Notes: generated by a model from the letters alone, not told the origin. Positions 1 through 7,901 are shown, numbered from the stretch's first letter. The stretch: 64,000 bases of DNA from Actinophytocola oryzae (GCF_004364325.1 NZ_SOCP01000003.1:62001-126000); one strand, 5' to 3'. Translations and numbers: made by a program.

Positions 1-1139
1 CAACCATCGCTGCGCCCCTTGAGGTAGCCCTGCGACACGTGCAGGCGCTGGATGTTCGTGGTGCCCTCCATGAACTCGAAGGCGCGGACGTCGCGGCACC
101 ACTTCTCCAGCAGCGGGTGCTCGAACATCCCGGCCGGGCCCATCACCGACGCGGCCCAGCGGGCGGTCTGGAGGCCGAGCGGCACGGCGGAAAGCTTGGC
201 CGCGGAGGGGAAGTACGTCTGCTCGGCGTCGTGGTCGACCTGCGCGGCCATGTCGTACACGAGGTGCCGCGCGGCCTCGAGGCGGGCGCCCTGCCTGGCG
301 ATGCCGGGTGCGTTCGGCCGCAGTTCCGAGACCAGGTCGTGGATCGCGAGCGACGTGCCGACCGCGAGCGCGGCCACCTGGATGCGCATGTTGTTGAACG
401 TCTGCATGGCGCCCCAGATCCCGCGCCGCGTCGGCGGCAGGTGCTGGCCCAGCAGCATGTCGTCCGTGACGGGCATGCCGTCGAACCACAGCTCGGAGAG
501 GTACGCGCCACGCAGGCCCACCATCGGCAGGCGCTCGGCGCGGAAGCCCTCGGCGGGGACCTCGACGAGGACCGCGCGGATCGACAGCGGCGACGGGCCG
601 GTGCGGGCGAACACGACGCCGATGCCGCCCCGTGCGCCACTGCCGATGTAGCGCTTGTTGCCGTGCATCCGGTACTCACCGGGCGCGACGCGCTCCAGCC
701 GGGTCGTGATGGCCGTCGCGTCGTTGCCCCGCAGCGGCTCGGTCATCGCGAAGAACGTCCACGTGCGGCCGCCCGCGAGCTTGCGGTAGAAACGTTCCTT
801 CTGCGCCTCGCTGCCGAGCACCTCGACGACCACGCCCGCGAGCGCCGGGCCGGGCATGGCGAGCACGAGGCCGCAGTCGCCGCGCGCCAGCTCGACCGTG
901 CCGACGACCCGCTCCAGGCACGTACCGGTGCCGGTGTGGTCGGGCAGGACCGTCAGCTCCTCGTCGCGGTACTCGGCGGGGGTGGTGTAGAGCCGCATCA
1001 TCTTCAGGGCGGGCGAGTCGAGGTGCGGCGCCATGTTCGTCGGGTCGGCGTCCACGGCGAGTGCCCTGGTGCGCAGGTCGGCGGCGGCCTCGGCGGTGGC
1101 GTCGCGGCTCGCGCGCAGGCGGTCGTCGGCGTCGATCAT
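1..1139 (-). CDS. Acyl-CoA dehydrogenase, 3' end cut by window edge
   Basis: A full-length-type acyl-CoA/acyl-ACP dehydrogenase, an FAD enzyme that makes alpha,beta double bonds in thioester-bound acyl chains. About 379 codons are visible and the C-terminus lies beyond position 1. The start ATG (1137-1139) overlaps the stop of the preceding gene as ATGA. Near the visible end is the family motif FMEGTTNIQRLHV, whose Glu matches the catalytic base of MCAD-type enzymes; WTFFAMTEP in the middle matches the flavin/substrate-binding signature. It is the last visible gene of the KASIII/ATP-grasp/ACP operon, so its substrate is probably an ACP-bound acyl chain, as for dehydrogenases acting on carrier-protein thioesters in natural product pathways. 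That role is inferred from context; the family call is firm. Confidence 0.88.
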   Translation of the reverse strand, partial: MIDADDRLRASRDATAEAAADLRTRALAVDADPTNMAPHLDSPALKMMRLYTTPAEYRDEELTVLPDHTGTGTCLERVVGTVELARGDCGLVLAMPGPALAGVVVEVLGSEAQKERFYRKLAGGRTWTFFAMTEPLRGNDATAITTRLERVAPGEYRMHGNKRYIGSGARGGIGVVFARTGPSPLSIRAVLVEVPAEGFRAERLPMVGLRGAYLSELWFDGMPVTDDMLLGQHLPPTRRGIWGAMQTFNNMRIQVAALAVGTSLAIHDLVSELRPNAPGIARQGARLEAARHLVYDMAAQVDHDAEQTYFPSAAKLSAVPLGLQTARWAASVMGPAGMFEHPLLEKWCRDVRAFEFMEGTTNIQRLHVSQGYLKGRSDG

Positions 1140-1759
1140 GACTGTTCTCCCTTGCAGACCCAGGTGTTCGCGACGAGGTCCGCGACGTAGAGCGCCCGGA
1201 CGGGGTGGTCGGCCATGTAACCGCTGGCACCGAACAGCTTCGTGACCTCCCAGTCCAGGGCGGTGAGCTGGGCGTGGATGTCCACGATGGACTCGTTCGT
1301 CGGGTCCAGCGCGGTGGTCTCCAGGTACCGGCGCAGCATCTCGACACCCGCCAGCACGTCCGCGACACTGCCCTGGTTGAGCTGCTTGCGGATCAGGGGC
1401 TCGCCGCCGCCGGTGCGGCCGGTGAGGTGCTCGACAGCCGCGTCGAGGTGGCACCGGGTCAGTCCAACGCGCACGGCCGCGAGCCGCAGGCCCACGTCCA
1501 GCACGCACCCGGACGGCTCGGTGGGACGCTCCGACTGCCGCAGGTCGAGGATCGCGATGCCCTCGTCCTGGACCATCGAGTGCCCAACGGTCGCACCGCT
1601 CGCACGTTCGGTCGGCACGGCGACGAAACGACCCGGCGCGACAGCAGAGACGTCAGCGTCGGAGAGGTCGCGCAGGACCTTCACGAGGCCTGCGGCGAGC
1701 CCGTCGGAGTAGCCGACACGCTCGTAGTCCGCGATGTCGACTGTGAGCGCACTGCTCAT
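1136..1759 (-). CDS. Half-size acyl-CoA dehydrogenase-like protein
   Basis: This 207-residue protein resembles only the C-terminal helical domain of acyl-CoA dehydrogenases: the end carries a KLFGASGYMADHP stretch followed by an RALYVAD segment, matching the family's GxxGYxxxxPxxRxxRD region. The usual N-terminal half (FAD beta-barrel) is missing and the catalytic EGT motif is not seen. The gene starts at ATG 1757-1759, which overlaps the stop of the upstream KASIII gene, and its own stop overlaps the start of the full-length dehydrogenase. That tight coupling suggests the two dehydrogenase-like proteins form a heteromer, with this one as a structural partner. It could also be a degraded duplicate, but the intact frame and the overlaps at both ends argue against that. 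Confidence 0.75.
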   Translation of the reverse strand: MSSALTVDIADYERVGYSDGLAAGLVKVLRDLSDADVSAVAPGRFVAVPTERASGATVGHSMVQDEGIAILDLRQSERPTEPSGCVLDVGLRLAAVRVGLTRCHLDAAVEHLTGRTGGGEPLIRKQLNQGSVADVLAGVEMLRRYLETTALDPTNESIVDIHAQLTALDWEVTKLFGASGYMADHPVRALYVADLVANTWVCKGEQS

Positions 1760-2709
1760 GACTCCTCCGCAATTTCGATCACGACGACTTGGTAGTAGGC
1801 GCCCTGTCCGAGTGAGATCAGGACGCAGCGCTGGCCGGGAAGCAGGTCGCCCGCGCGGTCGGCGTGGTCGAGCGCCATCAGCGCGTCGGTGCCGAAGTTG
1901 TGGCCCTGCGTGGGGAGCAGCTCGGTGCGGAACTTCTCGATGCCGATGCCCGACTTGGCGGACACCGTCTTCCAGAACATGGCGTTGGACAGGTGCGGCA
2001 TCACCCAGTCGACGTCTGCGCGGGTGAGGCCCGCGCCGGCGAGGGCGCGGTCGACCGTCTCCATGAGCTGGTCCGCGCACACCGCGCCGAACAGGCGCAG
2101 CTCGTCGGCCGACATCCGCAGGCTGCGGTGGAAGCGGGTGTCCCGGCCGGTCGCGGTGGACCGGACGCGGTAGCGACCGCCCTGCTCGGCCCGTTCGACG
2201 CGGAAACCGACCGCGGCATCGCCGCCGACCGTCATGCCGGGCACGATCCGGGTCACCTCGGACACGCTGCCCTGGTCGCCGCCGAGCACGAGCACGCACT
2301 CGTCCGCGGCCCCACCCTGCCGCCGCAGGAAGAGGCTGCCGAGCTGGACCGACCGCAGCACCGACGTGCACGCCACGTGCGAGACGCCGTAGAACGGCAC
2401 CCCCGGCAGGCCCAGCCCGTCGCGCACCCGGCGGGCGAACCCGCCGGAGTGCGCGAACGGCTGGAGCTGCAGCGTGTGTCCATAGAGGACCAGCGAGGCC
2501 CTGCGGCCCGCGAGCGCCTGCTTTCCCGTGCGGATCAACAGGTCCGCCATGCGCTCGCCCTCGCCCAGCGTCGGGCTCTGGCGCAGCTTGTACACCCGGT
2601 CGAACATCCGACGCATCTCGACCGTGTGGCCGCCCCTGGTCAGGATGTCGTCGACCGGCTCGCAGCGGCTCGGCATGCCGACCGCCACCCTGGACAGTGC
2701 GATGGTCAC
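1756..2709 (-). CDS. KASIII-family 3-oxoacyl-ACP synthase (active Cys present)
   Basis: Thiolase-fold condensing enzyme of 317 residues from the GTG start at 2709; the GTG overlaps the stop of the upstream gene as GTGA. The nucleophile is Cys114 in GVSHVACTSVL and the first catalytic His is His239 in VMPHLSN. Where FabH has Asn in a GNTSAAS-type motif, this protein has TQGHNFGTD, so the third residue is probably His270. That change is typical of KASIII relatives that do not do standard fatty acid initiation and includes acyl-transferring members such as CerJ. The immediate upstream gene encodes a related protein lacking the Cys, so the two could work as a heterodimer. Likely role: condensing or transferring the ACP-bound aminoacyl unit made by the cluster; substrate not determinable here. 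Confidence 0.85.
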   Translation of the reverse strand: MTIALSRVAVGMPSRCEPVDDILTRGGHTVEMRRMFDRVYKLRQSPTLGEGERMADLLIRTGKQALAGRRASLVLYGHTLQLQPFAHSGGFARRVRDGLGLPGVPFYGVSHVACTSVLRSVQLGSLFLRRQGGAADECVLVLGGDQGSVSEVTRIVPGMTVGGDAAVGFRVERAEQGGRYRVRSTATGRDTRFHRSLRMSADELRLFGAVCADQLMETVDRALAGAGLTRADVDWVMPHLSNAMFWKTVSAKSGIGIEKFRTELLPTQGHNFGTDALMALDHADRAGDLLPGQRCVLISLGQGAYYQVVVIEIAEES

Positions 2710-3566
2710 GACCTCACCACCGGGTTCAGGCGTGCGGTGTAGAGGCCGCCCGCGTACCGGTCGTAGTCGGCGAGCAGCACCGGGCCCTTCAGCGGCCACA
2801 TGGCCGCCAGCGCGAACCACACGCTGGTGACCGCGTAGTCCGCGGGCGCGACCGACACCGACAGCAGGTCCTTCAGCGGCAGGCACCCCGCGAGCGCGGT
2901 GCCCACCACGACCGGCACACCCCGGTGCCGGTCCCGCACCTCGGTGAGGGTGAGCGCCGGCCGGTCGGTCCTCTCGTGCGAGTACTCGACCAGCTCGGCG
3001 TCCCCCTCCCCACCGAGGTCGATCATGACGGCGGCGTCGCGGTGGATGTCCGGTGCGGTACCGGGCTCCTGCAGCGGGGTCGTCTGGTCGAGCACGAACA
3101 GCAGACCCCGGTTCAGGACACCTCCCCGCACCAGCGCGTCGGCCACCTTCAGCGCCGTGAACGGCGCGCCCGCACCCTGCTCGGACACGCCGAGCGACTG
3201 CGGGTGACCAGGGCACAGCTCGGTGAGGTAGCAGCCGACCGCCTCGCCGACGTGCAGGTCCGGCGTCTGGAACGCCAGCAGCACGTGGTCGAGGTCGGGG
3301 AGCGGCTCCTTCCGGGCGGTGATCAGGTCCTCGGTCATCCGGAGGAAGCTGTGGCCACGCCAGGTGTCCGCCGCCGATCCAGCGTCCCCCATCCCGAAGG
3401 CGAGCATCAGGTCCTGGGCGATCCGCTTCTGGTGTGGCGTGTAGGCGATCTCCCGGCGGCCCGGGTACACCCCCGCGGCGAGCCCCGAGAGGCGCACCCC
3501 GGTCGTCTGCTCTACCGGCGCCCACCCGGAGGGCAGCTCCGTGGGCAGAACTGTCGGCGCGGCCAT
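2706..3566 (-). CDS. Ketosynthase-like partner lacking the active-site Cys
   Basis: A 286-residue thiolase-fold protein starting at ATG 3564-3566. Aligning its SEQGAGAPFTAL stretch (about residues 128-139) with SQQHCASPLYAL of the KASIII at 6428-7372 puts Ala132 where the nucleophilic Cys should be. No clear His-x-x-Asn motif is seen in the C-terminal part either. It is shorter than a catalytic KASIII (about 315 residues) and close to the size of PqsB, the inactive half of the Pseudomonas PqsBC heterodimer. The gene overlaps the next KASIII gene by four bases, which favours co-translation and a heterodimer. A decarboxylase or chain-length-factor-like role is possible. The loss of Cys is read directly from the sequence; the partnership is inferred. 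Confidence 0.75.
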   Translation of the reverse strand: MAAPTVLPTELPSGWAPVEQTTGVRLSGLAAGVYPGRREIAYTPHQKRIAQDLMLAFGMGDAGSAADTWRGHSFLRMTEDLITARKEPLPDLDHVLLAFQTPDLHVGEAVGCYLTELCPGHPQSLGVSEQGAGAPFTALKVADALVRGGVLNRGLLFVLDQTTPLQEPGTAPDIHRDAAVMIDLGGEGDAELVEYSHERTDRPALTLTEVRDRHRGVPVVVGTALAGCLPLKDLLSVSVAPADYAVTSVWFALAAMWPLKGPVLLADYDRYAGGLYTARLNPVVRS

Positions 3567-3569
3567 GGC

Positions 3570-3833
3570 TCAGCCCACCGCCACCCGGTTGAAGCCGCGC
3601 TCGATGTAGTCGGTGAGGCGCGCGACGGTCTGGAAGACCTCCGGCTCGAGGTCGTCCGGGTCGATCTCCATGCCGATGGTGTCCTCGAGACCCATCAGCA
3701 GCTCGATGACGCTGGTCGAGTCGAGCGCGAGGTCCTCGAACAGCCTGGTCTCCTCGGTGAGGGTCGGCAGCTCGCGGTTGAGCACGTCGGAGAGCGAGAT
3801 GCGGACGTGCTCGATGATCTCTGCGCGTTCCAT
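3570..3833 (-). CDS. Acyl carrier protein
   Basis: An 87-residue acidic, four-helix-type carrier protein. The phosphopantetheine attachment serine is Ser39 in LALDSTSVIELLMGLE, a DSxS form of the usual DSL motif. The gene is a stand-alone ACP between the PLP decarboxylase (19 bp upstream) and the Cys-less ketosynthase (3 bp downstream), so it belongs to the same operon. By analogy with BtrI of butirosin biosynthesis, it would be loaded with an amino acid by the ATP-grasp ligase, have that amino acid decarboxylated while attached, and then present the resulting aminoacyl unit to the KASIII enzymes. Confidence 0.93.
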   Translation of the reverse strand: MERAEIIEHVRISLSDVLNRELPTLTEETRLFEDLALDSTSVIELLMGLEDTIGMEIDPDDLEPEVFQTVARLTDYIERGFNRVAVG

Positions 3834-3852
3834 GGTTGGTGTCCTTTCCTTG

Positions 3853-5094
3853 TTATTTCTCGAAGTCGACCAGTCGCTGCACGCGCAGCAGGTCGTCGGG
3901 CCGGTCCCGCTCGCGGACCAGGTGCGGCTTTCCGTCGTGCACCAGGACCTCCGCCGGGAAGCCGTGGCTCAGGAAGAGGCCCGGCGAGGCCGTGGGGCCG
4001 TACGCGCCGGAGCGCTCGACGCCGAGGAGGTCACCGACCCGCAGTGCCGGCAGGGCCGCGTTCTTGACGACCGTGTCGTTGGGGGTGCACAGCGGACCGG
4101 TGACGTTCCACTGCTCCTCGCCGTCGCCGTCACGGTTCAGGAGCGAGATCGGGAAGTTGCGCTTGACGAACGAGCCGATGCCGACCGCGGCCATGTGGTG
4201 GTGCGTGCCGCCGTCGGTGACGGCGAACCGCTCGCCCATGGACTCCTTGACGTACCGGACCTTCATCACGTACGTGCCCGCGCGGGCGGTCAGGAACCGG
4301 CCCGACTCCATGATCAGCCGGGTCTCCGGGTGCGCTTGCGCGAACGCCGTCAGCAGCGGGTTCATCTCCTTGGCCAGCAGCTGGAGGTCGAGGTCCTCCT
4401 CGCCGTCGAAGTACGGCACGCCGAGGCCGCCGCCGATGTCGACCGCGTCCAGGCGGATCCCGCAGGTCTCGGCGACCCGGTCGGCCAGCTCCAGCACGTA
4501 CTTGGTGTTCCTGGCGACGACCGTCGCGTCGAGGATGCGGGTGCCGAGGTAGACCTGGATGCCCGCGACGTCGGCGTGCTCGTAGGAGAGCTGCCCGGCG
4601 TCGAGGACCTGGGCCTCGTCGATGCCGAACTGGCGGGGCTTGCCGCCCATGGTCAGGCGCGAGCCCTGCACGGCGCAGGCGGCGTTGACCCGCAGCAGGA
4701 CGCGCTGGCGGACGCGGTGCTCGCCCGCGATCCGGTCGATGCGCTCCAGCTCGTCGAACGACTCGCAGACGATCGCGTAGATGCCCGCCTCGACGCACGC
4801 GGTCAGCTCACGCTCGCTCTTGCCCGGGCCGAGGAAGATGATGTCCTCGGCCTTGGCGCCCGCGGCGATCACCGTGCGCAGCTCGACCAGCGAGGACACC
4901 TCCGCACGGGCACCCGCCCGCTGGAGCATGCCGAAGACGCTGATGTTCGGGTTGGACTTGAGGGAGAAGAACACCTCGAGCGAGGGGTGGAGCACCGAGC
5001 GCAGCTCGGTCAGGACGTTGGTGAGGACCTCGCCGTCGTAGACGTACAGCGGGGTGCCGAACTCCTCGGCGAGCTGGGGGTAGTCGAGTGTCAT
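3853..5094 (-). CDS. PLP-dependent fold-III decarboxylase (BtrK-like)
   Basis: A 413-residue fold-type III (alanine racemase-like) decarboxylase of the DAP/ornithine decarboxylase superfamily. The PLP lysine is Lys46 in FFSLKSNPN; a phosphate-binding DIGGGLGVPY motif and the ESGRFL motif follow, and GPLCTPNDTV near the C-terminus supplies the cysteine typical of the dimer-interface active site. Overlap with the ATP-grasp gene (ATGA at 5091-5094) and closeness to the ACP gene match the BtrJ-BtrK-BtrI set, where BtrK decarboxylates gamma-L-glutamyl-S-ACP to 4-aminobutyryl-S-ACP. An ACP-tethered substrate is therefore more likely than free diaminopimelate, since no lysine biosynthesis genes are near. 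The exact amino acid is not proven. Confidence 0.85.
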   Translation of the reverse strand: MTLDYPQLAEEFGTPLYVYDGEVLTNVLTELRSVLHPSLEVFFSLKSNPNISVFGMLQRAGARAEVSSLVELRTVIAAGAKAEDIIFLGPGKSERELTACVEAGIYAIVCESFDELERIDRIAGEHRVRQRVLLRVNAACAVQGSRLTMGGKPRQFGIDEAQVLDAGQLSYEHADVAGIQVYLGTRILDATVVARNTKYVLELADRVAETCGIRLDAVDIGGGLGVPYFDGEEDLDLQLLAKEMNPLLTAFAQAHPETRLIMESGRFLTARAGTYVMKVRYVKESMGERFAVTDGGTHHHMAAVGIGSFVKRNFPISLLNRDGDGEEQWNVTGPLCTPNDTVVKNAALPALRVGDLLGVERSGAYGPTASPGLFLSHGFPAEVLVHDGKPHLVRERDRPDDLLRVQRLVDFEK

Positions 5095-6431
5095 GGCTGG
5101 GCCACCAGTTCGGTCAGCGCCCGCTCGACGTCCGCGCGCAGCGCGAGCGCGGCGGCCGGGTCGTCCGCGATGCAGATGCCGTAGATCCGGCCGTGGAACT
5201 GCGTTCCCTCACTGGCGGCGGCGTTGAGCGTGGCGAAGTTGTTGATCAGAAAGCCGGGCCGGTCCGACCCGTCGTGCAGCAGGTCGCCGAGTGCGGTGAC
5301 GACCTCGTCGAAGGTGTGCCGCCGGTGCGGGCGCAGGCCGATCGTCGCGGCGACGGCGTGCTTGCCCTCGCCGACGAACCGCTCCGCGATCCGGCTCTGG
5401 TAGGTGGACATGTTGAAGCGGGCGTTGATCTCCAGGCAGGGGAAGACGGTGCCGTCGCGGCCGAGCATCGCGTCGATGCCGACCACGCCGAAGTAGCCCT
5501 CGGCGAACAGGACCCGGCCGATGACCTCGCCTGCCTCCTCCAGCTCGCGCAGCTGGTCGGCGGTCAGCGCGACGGGGAACATGTGTCCCTTGTGGACGCC
5601 GTCCTGCACGACGGCGGCCTTGACCGCCTCGAAGCTGACCTCGCCCTTGCGCGAGACGATGACCTGGTAGTTCAGGTCGAGCACCTTGTCGATCCACTGC
5701 TCGACCACGTAGTCGACGCGCTCGTGCTCGCCCCGGCGGTTGACCATGCGGACGAGCCGCTCGCCGCGCTTGACGTCGTCCAGCACGACCATGCCGCGGC
5801 CGGAGACGCCGAGGGACTCCTTGACGACCGCCTTGCTGCCGGGCAGGAGGTGCTCCTCCAGGGCGCCGGCGAGCTGGTCGGCGGTCTCGACGACCGCGCC
5901 CGGCACCCGGCGCAGGCCGTGGGTGTCGACGAGGCGGCGGCTGAAGATCTTGCCGTTGACGGCCTTGCAGGTCTGCGCGGACGGTCCGGCGAGCGGCAGG
6001 CCGGTCTCCTTGGACAGCTCCTCCTCGGCGGGCGAGATGCCCAGCGGCATGAGGTAGGTGCGGCCGTCGTTCAGCTCACGCAGCGCGGCGAGCAGCTCGG
6101 GCGAGACCAGGGCGTCCTCGGTGACCGTGCGCGCCGGGTCGCTGTTCTCCGCCCACAGCGTGCGGCCCGCCGCGGCCTCGAGCCGCGACAGGTACGCGGC
6201 GTAGCCGGGGTCGACGGGGGCCTTGAGGACCACCACGTCGTCGTCGGAGGCGAGCAGCACGCCCAGCTCCTCCATGCGGTTCACCGTGGTGGCCGCGAAC
6301 GCGATGCCGGCACCCGGCAGTGCCGGCTCGCCCTTCGCCCAGCTGCGCTCCACCTCGAAGTTGTTGAGGTACACGAAACGCGCATTGGCGTCGCCGACGA
6401 GCGCGATTTTCAGACGTGTCGCGAAGTTCAT
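5091..6431 (-). CDS. ATP-grasp amino acid:ACP ligase (BtrJ/PGM1-like)
   Basis: A 446-residue ATP-grasp enzyme of the BtrJ / peptide ligase PGM1-related type. The N-terminal pre-ATP-grasp part (MNFATRLKIALVGD...) is followed by the nucleotide-binding segment around SKAVVKESLGVSGRGMVVLD, and the metal-binding end FPCLEINARFNMSTYQSR is typical of the superfamily. The start ATG at 6429-6431 overlaps the stop of the KASIII gene. In butirosin biosynthesis BtrJ joins the gamma-carboxyl of L-glutamate to the ACP thiol; the neighbouring decarboxylase and ACP make the same role here likely. Alternative: amide ligation of an amino acid to a peptide or amine, as done by PGM1. Confidence 0.85.
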   Translation of the reverse strand: MNFATRLKIALVGDANARFVYLNNFEVERSWAKGEPALPGAGIAFAATTVNRMEELGVLLASDDDVVVLKAPVDPGYAAYLSRLEAAAGRTLWAENSDPARTVTEDALVSPELLAALRELNDGRTYLMPLGISPAEEELSKETGLPLAGPSAQTCKAVNGKIFSRRLVDTHGLRRVPGAVVETADQLAGALEEHLLPGSKAVVKESLGVSGRGMVVLDDVKRGERLVRMVNRRGEHERVDYVVEQWIDKVLDLNYQVIVSRKGEVSFEAVKAAVVQDGVHKGHMFPVALTADQLRELEEAGEVIGRVLFAEGYFGVVGIDAMLGRDGTVFPCLEINARFNMSTYQSRIAERFVGEGKHAVAATIGLRPHRRHTFDEVVTALGDLLHDGSDRPGFLINNFATLNAAASEGTQFHGRIYGICIADDPAAALALRADVERALTELVAQP

Positions 6432-7372
6432 GACGAAAACCCTTCTCCGATCCGCGCGACGACCGTCGCGAATGTCGCGCCCAGACCGGCGGCGACGAGC
6501 AGGACGATGTTTCCGGGCCGCAGTTTTCCGGCCACTCTGGCACTGGCCAGGTTGATGAAAGGATCGGCCCCGAAACAGTGGCCGAGCGTGGCGACGTTGT
6601 CCAGGTAGATCCGGTCCAGCGGTATTCCACAGCCGGCGGATATCTTGCGCCACGAGAACGTGTTGACGTTGTGCGGGAGCACGAGGTCGACGTCGCTGAA
6701 ATCGAGACCGATGCCGGCGAGCGCGTCGTGCATGGTGCCGATGACGGTTTCGTTGTAGACCTTCACGTAGTCGGCGAGCACTTCCTCGCTCGCGTCGTTG
6801 CACTGGTAGAAACGGCCGAGCGTGCGTACCGCGGTGGACAGCACCTCGTCGCCGTCGGGCCCGGTGCCCAGCAGGCACGCGGCGGTGGCGTCACCCATCA
6901 CCGTGGTGCCCGGGATCAGCCGGAAGTGCGGCGAGATGGCCTTCTCCCCGGTCATGACGAGCACCGTGGCGTCCGGACCCTCCTGCGCCAGCAGGTGTTC
7001 GGCGACGCTCAGCGCGTACAGCGGGGAGGCGCAGTGCTGCTGGGACAGCGCGAAGACCGTCGCGTTGCGCAGGCCGAGCTCGGCGCGCACCTGATCGAGC
7101 ACGCGGTGTCCCACCGGCGCGACGTACTGGATGGTGTGCGCGTAGACGAGGTACCGGACCGAGTCGCGGTCGGCGCCTGCGAGCGCCTGCTCACCGGCGG
7201 GCACCAGCATCCTGGTCAGGTCCCGGTCGCCCGCCACGGCGACCTTGTCCTGGCCGAAGAACTTCGTGTGCACCCGGACCTGGGCACTGCTCAGCCCGAG
7301 GTAGTCGGAAAGCTCGGCGATCGAGACGCTCTCCTCGGGCACGAACGTGCCGATCTGTTGCAGATGAGGCAC
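6428..7372 (-). CDS. KASIII-family 3-oxoacyl-ACP synthase, first enzyme gene of the operon
   Basis: A 314-residue KASIII. The start chosen is GTG at 7370-7372 because AAAGGA lies six bases upstream; the frame stays open to an ATG at 7399 without a good ribosome site. Active-site residues seen are Cys114 in SQQHCASPLYAL, His234 in VLPHNVN, and His265 in TLGHCFGAD at the position of the FabH Asn. The protein shares the Cys-His-His pattern and the Cys position with the KASIII at 1756-2709, so the two are likely paralogues with different partners. It may start chain assembly on the aminoacyl-ACP or transfer it. It is separated from the Lys/Ala-repeat gene by a stem-loop. Confidence 0.87.
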   Translation of the reverse strand: MPHLQQIGTFVPEESVSIAELSDYLGLSSAQVRVHTKFFGQDKVAVAGDRDLTRMLVPAGEQALAGADRDSVRYLVYAHTIQYVAPVGHRVLDQVRAELGLRNATVFALSQQHCASPLYALSVAEHLLAQEGPDATVLVMTGEKAISPHFRLIPGTTVMGDATAACLLGTGPDGDEVLSTAVRTLGRFYQCNDASEEVLADYVKVYNETVIGTMHDALAGIGLDFSDVDLVLPHNVNTFSWRKISAGCGIPLDRIYLDNVATLGHCFGADPFINLASARVAGKLRPGNIVLLVAAGLGATFATVVARIGEGFSS

Positions 7373-7416
7373 GGCAGGTCCTTTCTTGAGGGAATGCACA
7401 GAGGTTGATCCAAATA

Positions 7417-7466
7417 GATGGCGGCATGATCCGCGCGGGGTGACCCGACGGAATCATGCCGCCATC
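7417..7466 (-). terminator. Stem-loop between repeat-peptide gene and KASIII gene (attenuator candidate)
   Basis: A perfect 14-bp inverted repeat (7417-7430 pairs with 7453-7466) with a 22-base loop lies 22 bases after the stop of the Lys/Ala peptide gene and before the KASIII start. On the minus strand it is followed by TATTTGG, not a strong U-tract. A leaky terminator would give more of the small peptide than of the enzymes, as is common for ribosomal peptide precursor genes. Confidence 0.65.
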
Positions 7467-7487
7467 GGAATCAGGAGGCCTGCAGAA

Positions 7488-7649
7488 TCAGGAAGCCTTC
7501 GCCGCAGCCTTCGCGGCCGACTTCGCGGCGGCCTTCGCCGCTGCCTTCGCCGACGCCTTCGCTGCCTGCTTGGCGGCCGCCTTCGCGGCAACCTTCGCGG
7601 CGACCTTCGCAGCCGACTTGGCGGCGGCCTTCGCGGCACTCTTGGCCAT
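7488..7649 (-). CDS. 53-residue Lys/Ala tetrapeptide-repeat protein
   Basis: A small basic protein starting at ATG 7647-7649, with AAAGGTG eight bases upstream. From residue 3 a lysine occurs at exactly every fourth position (K3, K7, K11 ... K51), with Ala at most other positions and a few Ser, Val and Gln. Lysine is always AAG but alanine codons vary, which suggests selection on the peptide and not recent DNA repeat expansion. A helix with this spacing would be strongly cationic along a slowly winding stripe. The composition resembles histone H1-like or HupS tails, so DNA binding is one option. Its place as first gene of the ligase/ACP operon, followed by an attenuator-like hairpin, also allows it to be a peptide scaffold acted on by the pathway. 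No function can be assigned with confidence. Confidence 0.7.
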   Translation of the reverse strand: MAKSAAKAAAKSAAKVAAKVAAKAAAKQAAKASAKAAAKAAAKSAAKAAAKAS

Positions 7650-7901
7650 GTGATTCACCTTTCTTCGGTTTTGCCGCCGGCCGGTTGGTTCCGGCGACAA
7701 CTCATACGAAACACCATTCGGAATCGACCAACCAGGAAGTAGAACCGGCACATCGACCGGTACAGGGACCGTTTCCGGAACAGCACACACACAACGGGTG
7801 ACTACGCGTATGCCCGGCCGAAACATGGGTGATGTCCACCCATGCGCCCCCCATGGGTGATGGGTGACCGTGTGCTCAGACCACTAGCGGGAGGTGTGAC
7901 C
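7650..7901. promoter_or_regulatory. Divergent promoter region with palindromic operator
   Basis: This region separates the two divergent arms of the locus. It contains an inverted repeat CATGGGTG-ATGTC-CACCCATG (7824-7831 and 7837-7844) and a further CATGGGTGATGGGTG copy at 7852-7866, close to the start of the XRE/NB-ARC regulator. These are plausible operators for one of the cluster regulators. GGGAGGTG at 7889-7896 is the ribosome site of the regulator gene. Confidence 0.6.

Noticed and set aside
3853..5094. Reading the PLP decarboxylase as housekeeping diaminopimelate decarboxylase (lysA)
   Set aside because: It overlaps the ATP-grasp gene and abuts an ACP gene, and no lysine pathway gene is near; an ACP-bound substrate fits better.
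7456..7653. Plus-strand Ala/Phe-rich frame opposite the Lys/Ala repeat gene
   Set aside because: The minus strand has the better ribosome site, regular lysine register and a following hairpin; the plus frame is its mirror image.
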